From positions 3,744,001-3,808,000 of the forward strand of contig JALDNG010000020.1 in the NCBI GenBank assembly GCA_024349245.1: a DNA stretch of 64,000 bases, written 5' to 3'. The position numbers and the translations under genes are program-made. The DNA comes from Neodontobutis hainanensis (taxonomy: Eukaryota > Chordata > Actinopteri > Gobiiformes > Odontobutidae). Under the pieces are notes generated by a model that saw only the letters and a program-made list of their open reading frames with translations, was not told the origin of the DNA and made no database searches. Of this stretch, positions 59,538 through 64,000 are shown in pieces; the stretch's first letter is position 1, and every line of letters starts with the position of its first letter.

Positions 59538-62500
59538 CTGCAACAGACAAGGACAGAGTGTCAACACAGTGATACAGGAGCTTTACTACTGAGCGTTCTA
59601 TGACACGGCTTCTCTTGTAACAAGGTTGTTAGAAATCTGTAACTATCAAGACAAAGCACACATTTACCAAGTCACTGAGATGTTTAAACAAATGAATATA
59701 TGGCTAAATGTTTGCTCAATTCAGCTTCTCGAAACATAAATATAGTTCAGGTTATTTTTGTCAAACAACTTTTTATACATTATAGACAAAACACACATTA
59801 CGACTACATTATGTGAATCTGAGGCAGCGCTGTTGCAGACAGATTTTAACTTCTATGTCTTCTATTTACTTGAGAACATGCTGTGCTGCATGTCTCATTA
59901 ACACAAATGGATTTATGCAAATTAGCCGAGTCATTTCAATTCATTTACATTAGCATGTGGCAGTACTTTGCTTCCTGTACGGCCGCTTAATGAATAAAAC
60001 TTATTAAACAGTGGCTTCAACATTAGGTGTACTAGCTCACAAAAAAAAAACAAAAAAAAAAAAACATTTGTTTTGCTAATGCTTCAGCTAAGCATTATTC
60101 CTCTGTCTCTGCTTTGCATGTTGCTTTTGTTGCTGTGGAGAAGCTGAAGACGAGACAGTATGTTTTTTCTGGAGACGTGGAGCATTCTACAAACTTATCA
60201 AGCCTTTCCCTGGAGTAAAACCGCTAAGGTGTCACAAATCTTTCTTCTCACTCGCTTAAAACTTTACTGCTGCAGCACCCACGCAGCAGCAGCTCCTACA
60301 GAGTCTGCGCCAAGCTGTTCACAGAGCTGTTTAGAAATCCCGTAACAGACACAGTCCTAAGTCAATGCTCCTGACTTTAACATATGAACATAATTTACCA
60401 TCAAAAACCGCATGTATGTATTTTGGATCATTGTAAGTCTATGGTGGCCAGTCACAATTCCTTCCATCTATGGATAACACACACAATAAACCCATTTTCT
60501 ATAAAAGGAATAAATAGAACAGGAATCCGAGTTACATATAAAAAACAAGATTTTTTTATTGCAGTTTAGGCCATTTTCTGTGCTTAATTTGACAGAATAT
60601 TTCAATACATTGTTCATTCCTTGTAGGAGCAGAGTAAAGACAAACCCTTCAATGCCTCCATCAGTATCACCTGCCTGTCTCCTCCTGCCTAACTCTATTA
60701 TCAATTACATTTGCTGCTGTATGGCACGATCGCCTCTCCCATTCAAAGAGCCCCAAATCAAATTAAAGCGATTTCATTTCAGGTTGCGGCCTACAGTGGA
60801 AATGGCCCGTCTTTCTGTTTGTTCTTCTCCAGCTTCAAAGAAGGCTTGACTTAATGGAAGGCAACACGAGGAGGAGTCCAGAGGCATATGCTGCACCTAT
60901 TTTTAGCCTGCAGTGTTAGGCAGAAGGGAAGAGAGTGGGGTAGGAGTGAAAGTGCCCGTCCTGCCCAGCCTAAACCTTTTTTTTTTTTTTTTTTTAATTC
61001 TCCAAACCCTGCCGCTGACGATATAGGGAGAGCCGCTCAACTGCTACCCAGAGTGCTTTGCTTTTGCAAAGGTCTGTGCCAGCTGTAGATGTAGAGGCTG
61101 CCAAGAACGTGCCGGAGCACTTAAGACGAGGAACAAGTGATAACGGAGCAGCACGTTTGGGCCACGGCTGAAGAGAGCAACAGCTCCTTTCAGTTTAGAG
61201 CTTCACACATTTACAAAAGCTGCACATTTTTTAAATAAAAAAAAATGTCAGAAAACCTGTAACTATACATTATTAAAAAGAAAAAGTGTGACTCTATAGA
61301 TTCTACTGTAAACACTGGTGCCACTAACTTGAAATGTATTTTATTCATCTCAGATCGCTGACGGCAGCAGGGACAGCACACAAACATCATGTTTACAGAT
61401 GTGTTAAAAAAAAGCCACAGGAAAGCATTGTAACTATACATTATTGGAGTATGAACGTGGAACTGCAACCAGCACTCAGAGAAGATTTAGGTTTATTTTT
61501 GAACTGAATTCCATTAGTAAGGTCCAAGTCATAAGAAAAAATATTTTCACTCTTTGGCCCAAATGAATGGCAAGCTTTTATTTTACCGGGCAATTACAAA
61601 TTAAACGAGCCAATGGAAACACTGATTCTCAATAAAATATATAAAATTGCAGCCATGAGATTGCATGCAGTCAAGTTGGAATTAATTGCACAGCTCTAAT
61701 CGGCAGGTTTACATTTACATTTAGTCATTTGGCAGATGCTTTTATCCAAAGCGACTTACATTAAGGTTCCATTCAACAGTGTTACAGCTGGAACACCTCT
61801 GGAGGCAACAACTATGAAATGCGGGCAAAGTGGGAATCCAACTGCCTACCTTTCGGTTGAAGGATGACCCCCTACAGCAAGGTTTATAAAAAAATACTTT
61901 ATACTGAGGACTATTTCACTTTCCTTTGATTTCCTCAACAGTTTTATCCATATTGGGGGTATTATCATTAGCAATAGGGCTGCACAATTAAATTGCAATA
62001 TTAAGAAACCTTTTTTCTGTAATGAAAAGTTAATGCAGCTTTCTCTCGACAACAGGTGCTAAAGCAGAACAGAACTAAGAAACGCCATTGCACCAAAAGG
62101 GTTGACAGAAGGCCATTTACCTGTGGCTGCTTCTAAACTGCTGTCAACTCTGTTCTCTGCCAAATGAGAAGTTAGAGTCCTGGTTATAGAATAAAGCTTT
62201 TATTGTGAAAAGCCACCTGACTCATTGTTCACAGAAAGGTCAGAGCGGTAATAAGACACTGTATCAGGACTCTAAAGTGGCTAGTCTTTCCTTTGGCTCC
62301 TCTATAATGTCATCCAGTCGGTTATTATGAGAAGGTGTGGCAGATACAGAGGTGTTGTGTAATAAAGAGCTTTTTTTTTCCTTCCCTAAATGCAGACTGT
62401 GAGTGGAATTGTGAGCTGTTGCTGTGAGACTAAAGTGGAGGCTGTGGAGCTGGTTCACTGCTGTGTGGGCGATGTGCGTTTTACACCTTTCCCTTCGCTT

Positions 62501-64000
62501 CTGCAAAAGTTTAAATGTAGACACTGCCAGAGATTCAATGAAGACAAACTGCAATTATCTATAGAAGTTGAAATAATTGTGCTAGGGAATTAAAGTGAAA
62601 GAATGAAGAGCGTAGAGAGCGTGATTTACAAACTGCAGTGTGTGACTTTTTTTTTCTTGTTTGGAAATATTTGACAGAAGATGATATAAGTAGAGTTAAC
62701 TGTTAATAAATGATGTTATGTTAAAGTCAAGAGGCAAAAAAAACAAGTCATGGACAAAAGCCTGGAAAAAAAAATAAAATAAACAACATGGCTTTGCAGC
62801 TGGTTCACTCAAATTAGCAGCAAGTAGAGATGCAATGATTGACTCCAGTCACGATTCTATTTGATTGACAATTCTGATCTTACAATTCGAGTTTGTCACA
62901 ATTTTCCTTTATGAAATGAGTTAAGGGAAAAATAAAAGTAAACAAGTGCCCTTTTATTATTTCACAAATCGGGGCTCCACACTAACTTTTCTTATCATCG
63001 TCTCTGTACCGTCCCGAAAGCCAGCTCCAATAGTCCCCAAGTAAATGTTCCCATATTTATTTAAAATACAGATGACCAATTAGTTTAATATGGCTCTGTT
63101 TACAGTTCAACCTCTTTGCTAACACAAATCACTGCTCACATTCTCTCTGTTCTCCAACGGTGATGGGACATTTGCGCAACTTATTGACCGTTTTGGAGAG
63201 TAAAGCTCAGCCCCAACCACAGACTTCTTTTTGTTGTGCGCACGTTAAGTCCGTGTGGAGCCCACTCGGCCTGGGAGCAGGAGAGACAAAGTGAGCGAGT
63301 AAACGCCTTTTGCTAAAATGGATTTATTTATGTTGCCAACCCTCTGATTTGAATGAGGATGAGACTTCCTCAATATCAACATCCACACTCTCGTGGCCAT
63401 GCTAGAAACCATTTGTAACGACTTGCTGAAAGCAAGTTTGCAGTAAACAGAGCGACCCCTGTTGTTAAAATATGAATCGCGATTGAAACATCTCAACAGA
63501 CGGGAAACGTCACATGTGAATCGATTTTCAACCGGCTCACGGTTAATCAATAAAGGTTATTCATAATCATTATAAAAATGAAACCATTATCCTAAGCAGG
63601 GTGAGTTTAATATATAATTTTTGAATAGCTGAGAGAGAAGGCCTCTTAATTGACTCCGTTTGGTGGAGAGGGGGCAATTATGATGTTTTAAGACATTGTC
63701 ATCAATCTGTAGGAGGGGACACATGACTAAACTATTGTCAGAGGGAGACAAAGCAGATATCTTACGCAATGTTCTCAACAGTAAAGGAGTTGATATGGAG
63801 GATATTTTACATAACGCACTTTCAAGGGTTTTACTGTCATCTAAACTAATATAGATTTATCTGGAATGTAGCATTTACATTGAGTGCCTGCTGTCTTTTT
63901 GGCTGTTCTCGTTTCTTTATCCAATAGGTGATGGTTCTGATATGAATCCGTAAAAAGTCGCCTTTTTTTAATAGAGCCCTACTCAAATGCATATACAGTA
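59538..64000. other. Right-end stretch without recognisable gene
   Basis: This should contain the upstream non-coding exon(s) and promoter of fbxo46, but I cannot place them. Homopolymer runs occur at 60040-60064 and 60978-60996. A teleost-type repeat is at 61707-61868. 61975-62000 (AGGGCTGCACAATTAAATTG) and 62825-63560 look like degenerate transposon sequence. None of the short open frames resembles a known protein. Confidence 0.5.
61707..61868 (+). repeat. Widespread teleost interspersed repeat
   Basis: TTTACATTTACATTTAGTCA then TTTGGCAGATGCTTTTATCC and AAAGCGACTTACATTAAGG are the familiar start of a repeat found throughout fish genomes. Its downstream half (GGAATCCAACTGCCTACC) is also present. 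I cannot assign its class. Confidence 0.75.

Overview
The window is vertebrate, almost certainly teleost fish, genomic DNA. Genes are split by short GT-AG introns, the encoded proteins match vertebrate families, and the interspersed repeats (LINE reverse-transcriptase relics, tRNA-headed SINEs, hAT and Tc1-like elements) are of kinds familiar from fish. No bacterial operon, phage, plasmid or CRISPR locus is present. I could trace six protein-coding genes exon by exon; in every gene the exon phases join correctly, with one exception that is itself a finding.

Layout. 1-1655 is a 21-bp minisatellite. 1894-13792 (+) holds the last 22 coding exons of an alpha-2-macroglobulin-like protease-inhibitor gene, whose 5' part lies left of the window. 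17878-27958 (-) is chromogranin A (chga), 7 coding exons, with a second and larger array of the same minisatellite family in intron 1. 28991-33566 (-) is mitochondrial seryl-tRNA synthetase (sars2), 16 exons, 517 aa. 36082-39692 (+) is a BTB-BACK-kelch protein of 645 aa whose exact family member I cannot name. 42192-51420 (+) is a sodium/glucose cotransporter closest to SGLT2 (slc5a2), 15 coding exons, 647 aa. 56406-59412 (-) is F-box protein 46 (fbxo46), 2 coding exons, 742 aa. The last 4.4 kb holds no recognisable gene.

The six genes do not form a pathway: a secreted protease trap, a secretory-granule protein, a mitochondrial aminoacyl-tRNA synthetase, a probable CUL3 adaptor, a renal-type sugar transporter and an SCF F-box protein. 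a2ml and chga are convergent, sars2 and the kelch gene are divergent, and slc5a2 and fbxo46 are convergent.

The most interesting signals are: a frame-breaking exon just upstream of the a2ml thioester exon; a 16-proline microsatellite inside the a2ml bait region; an Asn at the normally Asp position of the SGLT 'GQLFDYIQ' motif; HNF1- and HNF4-like sites just upstream of slc5a2; a 1.1-kb AG-free hexanucleotide array abutting the slc5a2 exon 13 acceptor; a hAT element with intact 8-bp target duplication, a perfect internal hairpin and a minisatellite unit inside it; and a 21-bp repeat family found as two large arrays plus scattered short copies. I found no convincing undescribed gene system.
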